From Chryseobacterium sp. PMSZPI (lineage in GTDB: Bacteria; Bacteroidota; Bacteroidia; Flavobacteriales; Weeksellaceae), in assembly GCF_002835665.1 (NCBI RefSeq), contig NZ_PIZV01000016.1, forward strand, positions 1 through 64,000: 64,000 nucleotides of DNA, given 5' to 3'. Shown in pieces: positions 8,963-19,249 of this stretch (the first letter of the stretch is position 1; each line of letters starts with the position of its first letter). Made by a program: the position numbers and the translations under genes. Below the pieces are notes generated by a model, which saw nothing but the letters and a program-made list of their open reading frames with translations, did no database searches and was not told the origin of the DNA.

Positions 8963-11206
8963 TTATTTTTTAACAAATTTAGTAGTCATATTAATTTCAT
9001 TACCAGTGATTGTTATAAGATAAACTCCTTTTACTAAGGTGCTCACATTAATTTTACCATCTCCTATTTTTCCTTTTGAAATCAACTGTCCGGGACTATT
9101 GAAGATTTCATAAGATGATTCCGGTGATACATTCAGCACATTTACGATATCATCTACAGGATTTGGATAGATCTGAACTGATTTTGGACTCTCAATTTTA
9201 GCAACTAATGGCGCTGTTCCACTTACCACTGCTTTATTTACGGCATAAAAAACATTTCCAATTGCTGATACTCTAATGTAGATCGTCTTACCGGATAAAG
9301 TTCCAGGAATAAAAACATTTGCTGTACCACTATTAGGAACTGATGCCGCCAAATTATTCCATGTTGTTCCATTATCTGTGGTATAATCAATTTTAACATT
9401 CGCGACATTATATGGAGATGCTGTTGTTCCGGAAACAGTCCATGCTATCGTTGAAGTTGCATTTGGTGTTAATGAAGTGGTATTTACGGTAAAAGCATTG
9501 GCAGATCCAACTACAACTTTTTGGGTTGCATAAGCAGTTTGTGTCTGTCCATTTGCTTTATTATCTCTTACCGTTACGCGGAAGTTGGTTGTTCTTGCCA
9601 CTGTTGAAGCCGCCTCAAAATCATTCGTATTTTTCACAGCTCCACCTAAAACCGTTGATAATTTAGGGAAATATCTTGTAGGACTACTCGTTGGAGACCA
9701 TGATCTGAAATTGGCTCCTGAGGTTGTAGTTCCAATATTTGTTTTTGTTATTCCCCCAGAAAGACTACTTGTATCCACCTGCTCCCAACAATATGTCAAA
9801 GCATCACCATCCGGATCTGTAGCAGAAGCAGTCAATACGAATGGTGTAGATTTAGGAATTGTATACGTTGTATTCATTGCTGTAACAACCGGAGGATTAT
9901 TTGTAATAGGAGTTTCTACATCAACCGTTACCGCTGCCAGATTTGCTTGAACCTGATCAATACTGACTGTATGAAAATAAGGATCTGAATGAGGCTGAAC
10001 CGACATTGTTCCCCAAAGCCCTGCATATCCCATGATAGTACTTCCTGTACCTGGTTCAACATAAGTATTTGAAGTACCTCCCTCGGATCTACTAAAGGTA
10101 TGATTATCTCCAAGCTGGTGTCCCATTTCATGAGCTACAAAATCTATATCAAAATTATCTCCCATTGGTATAGCATCTGCCGGGGAAGTGTACCCACTAC
10201 CCTTATACCTATTTGGAGAAATATAGGCATAGTAAGTTCCTGCACTATTTTTACAGTCACTATTAGCTGCACTAATAGATGTTGTAGACGTGTTATTACT
10301 TCCAATACAACCTATACATCCTGCATTACCACCACCACCTGTGGCACCAAAAAGATGTCCAATATCAAAATCAGCATTAGTAGCGCCATAAGTACCACCA
10401 TTCAACACTCCCATCAACTCATTATTCCACCTACACATATAATCTGAATTACTATAAGGATCTGTGGATGCATTTGTAAAGATAAGGTTAGGAGCACTTA
10501 TCATATTAAGATGGAGATTAAACTCTTTTTCAAACACTCCGTTTACTCTTGATAAAGTAGCATTCATCTGAGTAAGTGCACCGGCTGTACCACCGAAATA
10601 AGTAGTATACTCTCCGGTAACAGACAATGCTAACCTAAGAGTATGATAGGTTCTATTGTTTGATCTGGCTGTTTCTCCGGCATTCATCAGCTTCTTAAGT
10701 CTATCAACAGATTCTTTATCTTCTTTAGTACTGCAGGCAAAAGCATGTCCGCTTTTGCTGGTTTTTCCATGTACAGAGTAATAAGATTTATCTGCCGTTG
10801 CCGGTTCTATAAATTCATATTTACCATTGCTACCAATTATCATTGATTGGAAATCGTTGGGAGCAACACTAAAGCGAATATATTTTGAAGGATCATCAAC
10901 TCCTACCCCGGCATAAGATCCAAGTTGATATTCATTGGCTAATTTTTCATCCAGAACGGGAAAGCTATTGACCATAAATCGCTCAATTTTCCCTCCTGAA
11001 GTCGGAATATTGATGCTAACAGCCGAACCTTCACCCACTTTCTGGGCTCTTAATAACTGAGTTCTTATTTGATTAATATCGAGCTTGTAGTAAAAAGAAT
11101 CTTCGCTCTCTTTTAGAATTTTTTGTTTTGGGACATCTTGAGTCCATTGTGCACTTACCGTTGCGGCCATAACCAACAATGGTAAACAAAATAATTTTCG
11201 TTTCAT
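8963..11206 (-). CDS. T9SS-secreted zinc metalloprotease (reprolysin-like)
   Basis: A 747-residue protein: signal peptide, propeptide region of about 170 residues, a catalytic domain with HEMGHQLGDNH near residue 357 (the HExxHxxGxxH metzincin zinc site) and a Met-turn STIMGYAG about 30 residues later. Ig/FnIII-like domains follow (about residues 430-660). The C-terminal tail from about residue 675 contains IYPNPVDD and ends MTTKFVKK, the type A sorting signal for the type IX secretion system. It is a predicted extracellular or surface protease. Its own promoter is seen at 11226-11255, and it terminates in the shared hairpin at 8913-8942. Confidence 0.9.
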   Translation of the reverse strand: MKRKLFCLPLLVMAATVSAQWTQDVPKQKILKESEDSFYYKLDINQIRTQLLRAQKVGEGSAVSINIPTSGGKIERFMVNSFPVLDEKLANEYQLGSYAGVGVDDPSKYIRFSVAPNDFQSMIIGSNGKYEFIEPATADKSYYSVHGKTSKSGHAFACSTKEDKESVDRLKKLMNAGETARSNNRTYHTLRLALSVTGEYTTYFGGTAGALTQMNATLSRVNGVFEKEFNLHLNMISAPNLIFTNASTDPYSNSDYMCRWNNELMGVLNGGTYGATNADFDIGHLFGATGGGGNAGCIGCIGSNNTSTTSISAANSDCKNSAGTYYAYISPNRYKGSGYTSPADAIPMGDNFDIDFVAHEMGHQLGDNHTFSRSEGGTSNTYVEPGTGSTIMGYAGLWGTMSVQPHSDPYFHTVSIDQVQANLAAVTVDVETPITNNPPVVTAMNTTYTIPKSTPFVLTASATDPDGDALTYCWEQVDTSSLSGGITKTNIGTTTSGANFRSWSPTSSPTRYFPKLSTVLGGAVKNTNDFEAASTVARTTNFRVTVRDNKANGQTQTAYATQKVVVGSANAFTVNTTSLTPNATSTIAWTVSGTTASPYNVANVKIDYTTDNGTTWNNLAASVPNSGTANVFIPGTLSGKTIYIRVSAIGNVFYAVNKAVVSGTAPLVAKIESPKSVQIYPNPVDDIVNVLNVSPESSYEIFNSPGQLISKGKIGDGKINVSTLVKGVYLITITGNEINMTTKFVKK

Positions 11207-11225
11207 TTGAATAATTTTTAAACAA

Positions 11226-11255
11226 CAAATTTACAATCATGCTATTAAAAACAAA
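11226..11255 (-). promoter_or_regulatory. Promoter of metalloprotease gene
   Basis: On the minus strand TTTG (11255-11252), an 18-base spacer and TAAATTTG (11233-11226) match the -33/-7 consensus. The -7 box is 20 bases before the start codon. Confidence 0.6.
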
Positions 11256-11365
11256 TAAAAAATGCAAAAATGTTATAAAATCATCAATAAAACATTAAAT
11301 TCAATCATGAAAATTAAAAAAAATCTACAATTTAACTTATTTGAAGAAAAATTTAAATAAAATTG

Positions 11366-11860
11366 TTATTTTTCATTTTGTCCTTGCTTCTGTAACCATT
11401 CTTCATGTCTTTTTTTAAAGAACTCGTACTTATAGTCCTGGTTTCTTTGAGCTGCATCAATAGAATGAGAAGTATGAATATCTGCATCCTTTTTAGAAAA
11501 TTGAGCAAGATTTTCATAGTAACAATGTAACTGATCCAGTTCTGCTTCTGTAAGGTCCTCAATATCTACTATTCTATTGCTTGCTTTTTCATGAGCTGCA
11601 ATAATCTCATTCAGCTTAATTTGTATTGCTTTTGAATCTTTATTCTGAGCTTTTTGAATCAGGAAAACCATAAGAAAGGTAATAATGGTGGTTCCGGTAT
11701 TAATCACAAGCTGCCAGGTTTCTGAATAATTAAAGAACGGGCCTGTGACTGCCCATGCTATTACAATAAACATTGCTCCAAGAAATGCAAATTGACTTCC
11801 AGTAAACTTTACCGCCCAGTTTGAAAATTTTTCAAAAAAATTATTATTCCTATGGCTCAT
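11366..11860 (-). CDS. Low-affinity iron permease-like small membrane protein
   Basis: A 164-residue protein with two hydrophobic segments (about residues 22-42 and 52-70), the first containing FLGAMFIVIAWAVTGPFF, followed by the conserved FLIQKAQNKDSKAIQIKLNE and an acidic cytoplasmic helix. This is the pattern of the bacterial low-affinity iron permease family related to yeast Fet4, usually annotated by homology only. Transport has rarely been shown for bacterial members. It stands alone between the metalloprotease and a siderophore receptor, so a shared iron theme is possible but unproven. Confidence 0.8.
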   Translation of the reverse strand: MSHRNNNFFEKFSNWAVKFTGSQFAFLGAMFIVIAWAVTGPFFNYSETWQLVINTGTTIITFLMVFLIQKAQNKDSKAIQIKLNEIIAAHEKASNRIVDIEDLTEAELDQLHCYYENLAQFSKKDADIHTSHSIDAAQRNQDYKYEFFKKRHEEWLQKQGQNEK

Positions 11861-12167
11861 AGCATTTATTTTTCTACTAATAAATGTATAAAATTAACTT
11901 CAATTTAAAGATATAAAACTAAAAATGAGGTATATAAAATTCATATAAGGCATTCCCATTCACTTACACAAAGCTACTTATCTCATTATTGATTCCTCAT
12001 TGATAACTGTTACATTTCCTCCTTGCTTTCCTGTAGAGATTTTTTAAACAAAGCCTTTATAGGGTATTCAAAAAAAAACATTAAGACAGTGTTACCGCCT
12101 TAATGTTTCCAAAATTAAAATTGATATGAATAAATTAAAAAAAGTTAATATGAGAGTAATTTGTTGA
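11861..12167. other. Intergenic region, no gene seen
   Basis: About 300 AT-rich bases upstream of the iron-permease-like gene. Apart from the siderophore-receptor terminator at 12071-12108, no gene, RNA or repeat was recognised. Confidence 0.6.
12071..12108 (-). terminator. Terminator of siderophore receptor gene
   Basis: On the minus strand AAACATTAAG, a 13-base loop, then CTTAATGTTT followed by a run of T. It lies 60 bases after the receptor stop codon. Confidence 0.8.
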
Positions 12168-14438
12168 TTAGAATTTATAGTTTACCTGTACTGCAAAGTT
12201 TCTAGGTTGGATCTGATCAATATACCCTCCTCTGAAGTAAGAACTATACCCTACTGCATTGAAAATATTGTTGAAGAATACTCTTACCCCAACACCATTT
12301 TTGAGCGTATATCCTGCTTGTGCATCTACTGTAGTATAATCAGGCATATCGAAAGGTTTATCACCAGCTCTTACACTGTTGATATGATTGGCCATAGATG
12401 TTTGCTTACTATATTCATCTACCGGACGTTTTCCAACATAATAAACTCCTGCTCCAATATCTAAACCATCTAAAATACCCATATTGAATTTATAGTTTAA
12501 CCATGCATTAGCAGTATGCTTTGGTGCATTCATTGGTCTTGATCCATCCATATAAGCAGGACTATTCTGGTATTGAGCATCTAAGTAAGCCCATCCTGAC
12601 ATCACCTGAAGGTTTGGTAAAATTCTTCCAATAAGTTCTACTTCTACTCCTTTTCTTCTCAGGTTACCCGCTAATCCATAAAGATTATTATTATTTGCAT
12701 CTTTTATTGGAGTATAGTTTTCACCTAAAATCTGGAATGATAAATTTTGTGTATTAATATCAAACCAAGTAACATTGAATCTTAAACGCTCATTAAACCA
12801 ATCTGATTTAATTCCCGCCTCCCATTGTTTTGTATTTGATGGCCCAACAAACCCACCTGCTTGCAATATATTATTTGATGATCTTAAAGAAGTTGTTGTT
12901 GTATATGATCCGAACAGATTAATATTTTCAATTGGTGAAAGAATTAGCCCAAAAGAAGGATTCCACGCATCAACTATCTGATTGCCAGAACCATTCAATC
13001 TGCTATATCTGATTCCTAAATGTGCTTTCACATATTTACCAATAGACATTACATCCTGTGCCATTGCTCCTATAGTCGGAGTCATCACAATATTAGAACG
13101 TCCTTTGTTTTCATAGATAACATTTACAGGAAGTGTATTAGGAATCCCTCCATTTACTACATCTATAATATCAAGAGGATTAGCCGCAAAATCTACCATT
13201 TTATCACCAATTTTCTCTTTTCTTGGTCTTGCTGTAATTAGATTTTCCCTTGAGATCGAGTTTTTGTATGCATTATAGGTAACAGAAGATGTTTCTGATT
13301 CTCTCCAGTCAAATCCAACTTGGAAAGTATGATTGATAAAACCTGTTTTTACGTTTTCACCAATGAAGTCTAATTGTAAAACTCTGTTGATGTCCAATGA
13401 TTCGGATTTACCGATTGTACGCTGTCTGATATTATAATCTGTTCCGCCTGTTGGTAACGATATTGATGAAGCCTCACTATCAGAATTGCTTACAGAGTTT
13501 ACAAAAGCGGCTCTTACTTTCAACTTATCATTAAGCTTACGAATAGCAGTAGTTGCAAAATTATAAGTTTCTGTTATTGCATAGTCAGAAGTATATCCTA
13601 AGAACTTCCCTTTAGGCATATGATAAAGTGCTTCTACATCTCCGGGAGCCGTATTGATAGTTCCTCTATCCGGTGTTCTTCTATCATGCAAATAATCCAT
13701 CTCCACATTGATGTATGTTTTATCATCCGGACGGAATGCCACTGATGGATTTACGTAAATTCTTTCTCCTTTTACATGACTTCTAAATGAATTGTTATTC
13801 TGATAAGCTCCGTTGAATCTCACCGCTACTTTTCCTTCAGAATCCAAGACTCTCTGGAAGTCTACTGTTGGTCTGTAAAAATCCCAGCTTCCGTAACGGA
13901 ATCCAACATTAGTCTGGTCAATAAATTGAGGTCTTTTAGTTACTACGTTGATAACACCACCTGCAGACCCTAAACCATTTCCAATTCCTTGGCTTACTGC
14001 GGCAGAACCTTTAATAACCTGGATACTTTCTACCCCTTGCATATCGGTCATCATTCCTGCAGTACGGAAGTCAGAATCCATCTGAACTCCATTCTTTAAT
14101 ACGGGAACTCCACGGTATCCTCTGATGGACATACTTTCACTTCCTCCTCCATAACTGGAGAATAAAGTTACACCAGGTACATTTTTAGCTACATCAGTAA
14201 CGGTAAGTGCTCCTAATTCTTCGATTGCTTTATGAGAGATTACAGAAATACTTTGGATCTGGTCTCTGGTTTTTAGTGGCAATCTTGTAATTGCTTCCAG
14301 GCCTTCCGGTTGTTTTTTTCTGTCACCAAATAGTTCTACTTCTTCAATTTTTTTATGTTTAATTGAATCATTCACTTTCTGTGCATTTGCAAGAACCCCA
14401 CCCAATAACAGCAGAGAAAAGGATACTACTTTATTCAT
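12168..14438 (-). CDS. TonB-dependent siderophore receptor
   Basis: A 756-residue outer-membrane receptor. A signal peptide (MNKVVSFSLLLLGGVLANAQ) is followed by a plug domain with the TonB-box-like IEEVELFG, IRGYRG near residue 115 and the plug signature GSAGGVINVVTKRP near residue 165. A 22-strand barrel follows, ending NFAVQVNYKF with terminal Phe. The domain order matches the ferric-siderophore receptor family (FhuE/FoxA type). Substrate is presumably a ferric hydroxamate or other siderophore, but cannot be fixed from sequence. No siderophore synthesis or ABC genes lie nearby. A perfect palindrome sits upstream at 14495-14506. Confidence 0.92.
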   Translation of the reverse strand: MNKVVSFSLLLLGGVLANAQKVNDSIKHKKIEEVELFGDRKKQPEGLEAITRLPLKTRDQIQSISVISHKAIEELGALTVTDVAKNVPGVTLFSSYGGGSESMSIRGYRGVPVLKNGVQMDSDFRTAGMMTDMQGVESIQVIKGSAAVSQGIGNGLGSAGGVINVVTKRPQFIDQTNVGFRYGSWDFYRPTVDFQRVLDSEGKVAVRFNGAYQNNNSFRSHVKGERIYVNPSVAFRPDDKTYINVEMDYLHDRRTPDRGTINTAPGDVEALYHMPKGKFLGYTSDYAITETYNFATTAIRKLNDKLKVRAAFVNSVSNSDSEASSISLPTGGTDYNIRQRTIGKSESLDINRVLQLDFIGENVKTGFINHTFQVGFDWRESETSSVTYNAYKNSISRENLITARPRKEKIGDKMVDFAANPLDIIDVVNGGIPNTLPVNVIYENKGRSNIVMTPTIGAMAQDVMSIGKYVKAHLGIRYSRLNGSGNQIVDAWNPSFGLILSPIENINLFGSYTTTTSLRSSNNILQAGGFVGPSNTKQWEAGIKSDWFNERLRFNVTWFDINTQNLSFQILGENYTPIKDANNNNLYGLAGNLRRKGVEVELIGRILPNLQVMSGWAYLDAQYQNSPAYMDGSRPMNAPKHTANAWLNYKFNMGILDGLDIGAGVYYVGKRPVDEYSKQTSMANHINSVRAGDKPFDMPDYTTVDAQAGYTLKNGVGVRVFFNNIFNAVGYSSYFRGGYIDQIQPRNFAVQVNYKF

Positions 14439-14452
14439 TTAATGATTTTTTG

Positions 14453-14506
14453 CAAATTTATTGTTTTTATTAATTCTAAATAAACAATATAAACTGACAT
14501 ATGTCA
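14453..14506 (-). promoter_or_regulatory. Promoter of siderophore receptor with upstream palindrome
   Basis: The minus strand carries TAAATTTG (14460-14453) 15 bases before the receptor start, and a TTG at 14487-14485 that could be the -33 element with a longer than usual spacer (24). The perfect palindrome TGACATATGTCA at 14495-14506 lies just upstream and may bind a regulator. It does not look like a classical Fur box. Confidence 0.45.
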
Positions 14507-14693
14507 CCCGCAAAAGACTAATCAATATCAGATTCCAAAGTGTTATTTAGAAACATTCAAAATAAAACAACGTATTAACAAGATGAATAGCTATACCACT
14601 TCAAACCCAGTTTATGGTTACGGATCATTAAATTAAAAAAAAAGTTTCACCATTTTAACCTTCTATTTGAAATATTCCGACACTTTTTATGGC

Positions 14694-14726
14694 AAAAAAA
14701 AATCCGTTCCTAAAAAGGAACGGATT
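14694..14726 (-). terminator. Terminator of the str operon after rpsJ
   Basis: Perfect 11-base stem AATCCGTTCCT / AGGAACGGATT with an AAAA loop, followed on the minus strand by eight or more T. A strong intrinsic terminator 28 bases after the rpsJ stop. Confidence 0.92.
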
Positions 14727-14754
14727 CTATAATCATTGCAAAGTATGCAAATTA

Positions 14755-15060
14755 TCACACTTTAATTTCAACGTCAACTCCTGAAGGAAGTTCTAATTTC
14801 ATTAGAGCATCAACAGTTTTAGAAGAAGAAGAGTAGATATCCATTAGTCTCTTGTGAGCTGATAATTGGAACTGCTCTCTTGCTTTCTTGTTTACGTGCG
14901 GAGATCTCAACACTGTGAAGATTCTCTTATTCGTTGGCAATGGAATTGGACCGTTTACAACAGCACCAGTAGCCTTTACCGTTTTTACGATTTTCTCAGC
15001 AGACTTGTCTACCAAGTTGTAATCGTAAGATTTTAGTTTTATTCTGATTCTTTGTGACAT
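14755..15060 (-). CDS. rpsJ: 30S ribosomal protein S10
   Basis: A 101-residue protein with the S10 core: [15 protein letters not shown] at the start, [10 protein letters not shown] near residue 40 and the [14 protein letters not shown] loop near residue 53. It is a component of the 30S head and, as NusE, of antitermination complexes. It is fourth and last gene of the operon rpsL-rpsG-fusA-rpsJ, 16 bases after fusA. A strong terminator follows, so it is not joined to the S10-spc ribosomal protein cluster here. Confidence 0.98.
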   Translation of the reverse strand: MSQRIRIKLKSYDYNLVDKSAEKIVKTVKATGAVVNGPIPLPTNKRIFTVLRSPHVNKKAREQFQLSAHKRLMDIYSSSSKTVDALMKLELPSGVDVEIKV

Positions 15061-15076
15061 TTCTTTAATTTAAAAA

Positions 15077-17194
15077 TTAACCTTTTGCTTTAGCTATGAT
15101 TTCTTCAGCAACGTTTTGTGGAGTAGCTTGGTACTTCTCTAATTCCATAGAAGAAGTAGCTCTTCCTGATGAAAGTGTTCTTAGAGTAGTTACATATCCA
15201 AACATTTCAGAAAGTGGAACAGAACCTTTGATTACAACAGCTCCATTTTTCTCTTCCTGACCACTGATAGTACCTCTTCTCTTGTTAAGGTCACCAATGA
15301 TGTTACCCATGTATTCTTCCGGAGTTACAACTTCCAGTTTCATAATAGGCTCCATAATTACTGGCTTAGCAGCACGTCCCGCTTCTTTAAATCCTAATTT
15401 AGCAGCCATTTCAAATGAAAGAGCATCAGAATCCACTGCGTGGAAAGATCCATCTTTAAGAGTAACTTTAATACCTTCAACTTCGAAACCAGCCAATGGA
15501 CCGTTCTTCATTGCAGCTTTAAATCCTTTTTCAATTGCAGGAACGAATTCTCTAGGAACGTTACCACCTTTGATCTCATTGATGAATTCTAAACCAACTT
15601 TACCTTCGTCTGCAGGTCCTAGTTCAAATACAATGTCAGCGAATTTACCTTTACCACCAGATTGTTTTTTGTAAACTTCTCTGTGTTGAGCAACTCTCGT
15701 TAAGTTTTCTTTGTACTCTACCTGAGGTTGTCCTTGGTTTACTTCAACCTTGAATTCTCTCTTCATACGGTCTACAATGATATCTAAGTGAAGCTCACCC
15801 ATACCAGAGATGATCGTTTGTCCAGAAGCCTCGTCGGTTCTTACCGTAAACGTTGGATCTTCTTCAGCCAATTTAGCTAGAGCGTTACCCATTTTATCCT
15901 GGTCAGCTTTAGTTTTAGGCTCAACAGCGATACCGATTACCGGATCAGGGAAAACCATAGATTCAAGAATGATCGGGTTTTTCTCATCACACATCGTATC
16001 ACCAGTTTTGATAGACTTGAATCCTACCGCTGCACCAATATCACCAGCTTCAATATATTCTACCGGGTTTTGCTTGTTAGCGTGCATCTGATAGATTCTA
16101 GAGATTCTTTCTTTATCTCCTGAACGAGTGTTCAAGATATAAGAACCAGCATCTAGTCTTCCAGAGTATGCTCTGAAGAATGCTAATCTTCCTACGAACG
16201 GGTCAGTAGCAATCTTAAATGCCAGAGCAGAGAAAGGCTCATCTACAGATGGCTTTCTTGTAATTTCAGCGTCTGTTCTTGGATCAGTACCTTTGATATC
16301 ATCTTTATCCAATGGAGAAGGTAAGTATTTACATACTGCATCCAACATAAACTGTACTCCTTTATTCTTGAATGAAGAACCACAAGTCATTGGGATAATA
16401 GATAAATCGATAGTAGCAGCTCTCAATGCAGCATTGATTTCTTCTTCTGTAATTGAATCCGGATCTTCGAAGAATTTCTCCATCAAAGTTTCGTCATACT
16501 CAGAAACAGCTTCTACTAATTTCTCTCTATATTCAAGAACTTCATCTTTCATGTCTTCAGGAATTGGAACTACCTCGAAAGTAGCACCTTGCCCAGCTTC
16601 ATCCCAGATGATCGCTCTGTTTTTAATTAAGTCAACAACACCTTTGAAATCTTCTTCAGCACCGATTGGTAAAACGATTGGAACTGCGTTAGATCCTAAC
16701 ATTTCTTTAACCTGGTTTACCACGTTAAGGAAGTCAGCACCTTGTCTATCCATTTTGTTTACGAATCCCATTCTAGCAACTTTGTAGTTGTCAGCAAGTC
16801 TCCAGTTTGTTTCAGACTGAGGCTCTACTCCATCTACTGCTGAGAATAAGAATACCAATCCATCTAATACTCTTAAAGATCTGTTTACTTCTACAGTGAA
16901 GTCAACGTGTCCCGGTGTATCGATGATGTTGAAGTGGTAAGGTTTAGTATCTGCAACAGGTTTTCCTTGATCTGTTGGAAAGTTCCAAGAACAAGTAGTT
17001 GCAGCAGAAGTAATAGTAATACCTCTTTCTGCTTCCTGCTCCATCCAGTCCATTGTAGAAGCACCATCGTGAACCTCTCCAATTTTGTGGTTTACACCTG
17101 TATAAAATAAAATCCTTTCTGTAGTGGTAGTCTTACCCGCATCAATGTGAGCAGCAATACCAATATTTCTTGTAAATTTAAGATCTCTACCCAT
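15077..17194 (-). CDS. fusA: Translation elongation factor G
   Basis: A 705-residue GTPase that drives ribosomal translocation and, with RRF, recycling. G1 is [16 protein letters not shown] (near residues 13-28), the switch II region is DTPGHVDF, and G4 is NKMD. All five EF-G domains are present and length is standard. It sits 6 bases after rpsG and 16 before rpsJ in the str operon. No tuf gene follows, unlike the enterobacterial order. Confidence 0.98.
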   Translation of the reverse strand: MGRDLKFTRNIGIAAHIDAGKTTTTERILFYTGVNHKIGEVHDGASTMDWMEQEAERGITITSAATTCSWNFPTDQGKPVADTKPYHFNIIDTPGHVDFTVEVNRSLRVLDGLVFLFSAVDGVEPQSETNWRLADNYKVARMGFVNKMDRQGADFLNVVNQVKEMLGSNAVPIVLPIGAEEDFKGVVDLIKNRAIIWDEAGQGATFEVVPIPEDMKDEVLEYREKLVEAVSEYDETLMEKFFEDPDSITEEEINAALRAATIDLSIIPMTCGSSFKNKGVQFMLDAVCKYLPSPLDKDDIKGTDPRTDAEITRKPSVDEPFSALAFKIATDPFVGRLAFFRAYSGRLDAGSYILNTRSGDKERISRIYQMHANKQNPVEYIEAGDIGAAVGFKSIKTGDTMCDEKNPIILESMVFPDPVIGIAVEPKTKADQDKMGNALAKLAEEDPTFTVRTDEASGQTIISGMGELHLDIIVDRMKREFKVEVNQGQPQVEYKENLTRVAQHREVYKKQSGGKGKFADIVFELGPADEGKVGLEFINEIKGGNVPREFVPAIEKGFKAAMKNGPLAGFEVEGIKVTLKDGSFHAVDSDALSFEMAAKLGFKEAGRAAKPVIMEPIMKLEVVTPEEYMGNIIGDLNKRRGTISGQEEKNGAVVIKGSVPLSEMFGYVTTLRTLSSGRATSSMELEKYQATPQNVAEEIIAKAKG

Positions 17195-17200
17195 TTCAGA

Positions 17201-17677
17201 TTAGAATTTAAAGTGTGAAAACGCTTTGTTAGCTTCCGCCATTTTGTGAGTATCAGTTTTCTTTTTGAAAGCTGCACCTTCTTCTCTTGAAGCAGCTACA
17301 ACTTCATTAGCTAATTTCAAAGCCATAGACTTATCATTTCTCTTTTTAGAGTAGCTAATTAACCATTTCATTGCCATAGAAATTTTTCTATCAGCTCTGA
17401 TTGGCATAGGAATCTGGAAGTTAGCTCCACCTACTCTTCTAGAACGTACTTCTACGTGAGGCATAACGTTTGTTAATGCATCTTTCCAGATTTCAAGGGC
17501 TGTTTTCTCAGTTTCTCCTTTTTTAGTTTCTACGATATCTAATGCATCATAGAAAATTTTGAATGCGATAGACTTCTTACCGTCTAGCATTAAGTTGTTT
17601 ACGAATCTCGTTACCAATTGATCATTAAATTTCGGATCTGGTAACAACGGTCTTTTTTTCGCTTTTGTCTTTCTCAT
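17201..17677 (-). CDS. rpsG: 30S ribosomal protein S7
   Basis: A 158-residue primary 16S rRNA-binding protein of the 30S head. It starts [20 protein letters not shown], contains the conserved [15 protein letters not shown] near residue 77 and ends [13 protein letters not shown]. It is second gene of the str operon, 23 bases downstream of rpsL and 6 bases upstream of fusA. Confidence 0.98.
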   Translation of the reverse strand: MRKTKAKKRPLLPDPKFNDQLVTRFVNNLMLDGKKSIAFKIFYDALDIVETKKGETEKTALEIWKDALTNVMPHVEVRSRRVGGANFQIPMPIRADRKISMAMKWLISYSKKRNDKSMALKLANEVVAASREEGAAFKKKTDTHKMAEANKAFSHFKF

Positions 17678-17700
17678 TGCTTCTGTACCTTATTTAATGA

Positions 17701-18114
17701 TTATTTTTTCTTTCCTTTTGCAGGAGCTGCAGCAGCTTGTCCTGGTTTAGGTCTCTTAGCTCCGTACTTAGATCTTCTCTGAGTTCTTCCATTTACACCA
17801 GCGGTGTCTAATGCACCTCTTACGATGTGGTAACGTACTCCCGGTAGGTCTTTCACCCTTCCGCCTCTAACCAATACTATCGAGTGCTCTTGAAGATTAT
17901 GTCCTTCGCCCGGGATATAGGCGTTAACTTCTTTACCGTTAGAAAGTCTTACCCTTGCTACTTTTCTAAGTGCAGAGTTAGGTTTCTTAGGTGTAGTAGT
18001 ATATACTCTCGTACATACTCCACGTCTTTGTGGACAAGAATCAAGGGCAGCCGATTTGCTCTTCTTGGCAAGCGTGGCTCTTCCTTTTCTTACTAATTGT
18101 TGAATAGTAGGCAT
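17701..18114 (-). CDS. rpsL: 30S ribosomal protein S12
   Basis: A 137-residue decoding-centre protein. Motifs [12 protein letters not shown] and [13 protein letters not shown] carry Lys at the two positions (E. coli 42/43 and 87/88) where streptomycin-resistance substitutions arise, so it looks drug-sensitive. The C-terminus has a short Ala/Lys-rich extension ([12 protein letters not shown]) beyond the core. First gene of the operon, with a good promoter at 18139-18168. Confidence 0.98.
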   Translation of the reverse strand: MPTIQQLVRKGRATLAKKSKSAALDSCPQRRGVCTRVYTTTPKKPNSALRKVARVRLSNGKEVNAYIPGEGHNLQEHSIVLVRGGRVKDLPGVRYHIVRGALDTAGVNGRTQRRSKYGAKRPKPGQAAAAPAKGKKK

Positions 18115-18138
18115 TTAATTGCTTTTTATTTTAGGCTG

Positions 18139-18168
18139 CAAAAATAGTAATATTTTTTTAATTGACAA
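18139..18168 (-). promoter_or_regulatory. Promoter of the str operon
   Basis: Minus strand TTG (18168-18166), 19-base spacer and TATTTTTG (18146-18139), an excellent fit to TTG-N19-TAnnTTTG, 25 bases upstream of the rpsL ATG. Confidence 0.75.
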
Positions 18169-18223
18169 GCAGTTATGTATTTTTATTTATTTCAAAAATA
18201 TTTTTTTCGTTTTTCATAACAAT

Positions 18224-18277
18224 AAAAAACCTCCATGATTTTTATGATTTTTAATCATTTTTAGATCATGGAGGTTT
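18224..18277 (-). terminator. Terminator of the phosphatase-like lipoprotein gene
   Basis: Stem AACCTCCATGAT / ATCATGGAGGTT with further internal repeats of ATGATTTTT in the loop, followed by a T run on the minus strand. It starts 19 bases after the stop codon. Confidence 0.8.
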
Positions 18278-18295
18278 GTTTCAATTTTTTTATTA

Positions 18296-19249
18296 TTATT
18301 TAAAAATATCTTTTATTACTTTTCCTTTTCCATATTGTAAAGGCATTCCCAAAAGCTCTGCTATAGTACTGGTAATATCGATTTGTTCGTAATTTCCAGT
18401 ATTAATGGTTGTATTCTTTTTAAAATCGGGCCCCATTGCAAAAAACTCAATATGTCTGCATCCTTCACAATCATCTCCGTGATTTTTAAAACCTCCTTTA
18501 GCATCCAGATGTCTGCCATGGTCATTAGAAACAATTAATGTTGTTTTATCTTTATATGCCGGAAGCGATTGAATATAATCCCAGATTTCTTTTATTGAAG
18601 CATCTGTTGTTTTTATAGCTTTTATATATTCATTCCAATTGTTAGCGTGTCCGTAAGAATCCACATCTTTAAGATTGATTACGATAATATTCGGGCTATA
18701 TTCTTTCATCACTTTTTTCGTATTGGTCATGGTAATAGCATCATCACGATAATCTGAACCGTTTCCACTCACCCCACAATCGGTGCTGGGCTGGAACTTT
18801 CCTTTCCAATCTGCCAGTTTACAATCATTCAATACTTCCAATTTATCTTTAGAAGCAATAACCCAGGCTTTTGTTTTGTTGGCTCCGGTAAATTTTAACC
18901 ACTGTTGCATCACAGATGGAAATCCTGGTAATTCAGTTCCATCGTTTTTGATACTTTCATACACTCCTGAACACATAGCACTATGTCCCGGATTTGTGTT
19001 AGTAGTCCCATTATTTCTGAAATTACTGATAAATACTCCCTGGCTTAAAAGATTTACCCTATTAGGGATATTCTCTTTGTTGGGAGCTTCCCATGTTTCG
19101 GAAATACGAGGACCATCAACAACTAATAGTACAACATTTTTTGTTTGGTACTTTTCTGTCGGATTTGTGTTGGTTTGTGCGTCCGTATCATTGTTACTAC
19201 ATGAAAATAATAAAAATGATAAGACAAAATACAAGAAGATCTTTTTCAT
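18296..19249 (-). CDS. Alkaline-phosphatase-superfamily lipoprotein
   Basis: A 317-residue predicted metalloenzyme. The N-terminus MKKIFLYFVLSFLLFSC is a lipoprotein signal with lipidation Cys at residue 17. The core has VVLLVVDGPRISE (first metal-binding Asp), TNTNPGHSAMCSG around residue 85 (predicted Thr/Ser nucleophile before PGH) and VSNDHGRHLD near residue 245 (Asp-His metal ligands), with a further conserved His in CEGCRHIEFF. This is the phosphatase/phosphodiesterase/sulfatase fold. Substrate is unknown. It is a single gene upstream of a terminator and independent of the str operon. Confidence 0.85.
   Translation of the reverse strand: MKKIFLYFVLSFLLFSCSNNDTDAQTNTNPTEKYQTKNVVLLVVDGPRISETWEAPNKENIPNRVNLLSQGVFISNFRNNGTTNTNPGHSAMCSGVYESIKNDGTELPGFPSVMQQWLKFTGANKTKAWVIASKDKLEVLNDCKLADWKGKFQPSTDCGVSGNGSDYRDDAITMTNTKKVMKEYSPNIIVINLKDVDSYGHANNWNEYIKAIKTTDASIKEIWDYIQSLPAYKDKTTLIVSNDHGRHLDAKGGFKNHGDDCEGCRHIEFFAMGPDFKKNTTINTGNYEQIDITSTIAELLGMPLQYGKGKVIKDIFK

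Larger units (their letters stand above)
14439..14754. other. Intergenic region between str operon and receptor gene
   Basis: About 316 bases holding the receptor promoter and palindrome at one end and the rpsJ terminator at the other. No coding sequence was recognised. Confidence 0.6.

Noticed and set aside
9585..9950. 121-codon plus-strand frame inside the metalloprotease gene
   Set aside because: It is antisense to a clear zinc protease with intact motifs and has no start signals or family features.
14495..14506. Fur box upstream of the siderophore receptor
   Set aside because: The palindrome does not match the GATAATGATAATCATTATC pattern, so Fur control was not called.
15282..16787. Several long plus-strand frames across fusA
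   Set aside because: They are shadows of the highly codon-biased fusA gene on the other strand; fusA is fully intact.
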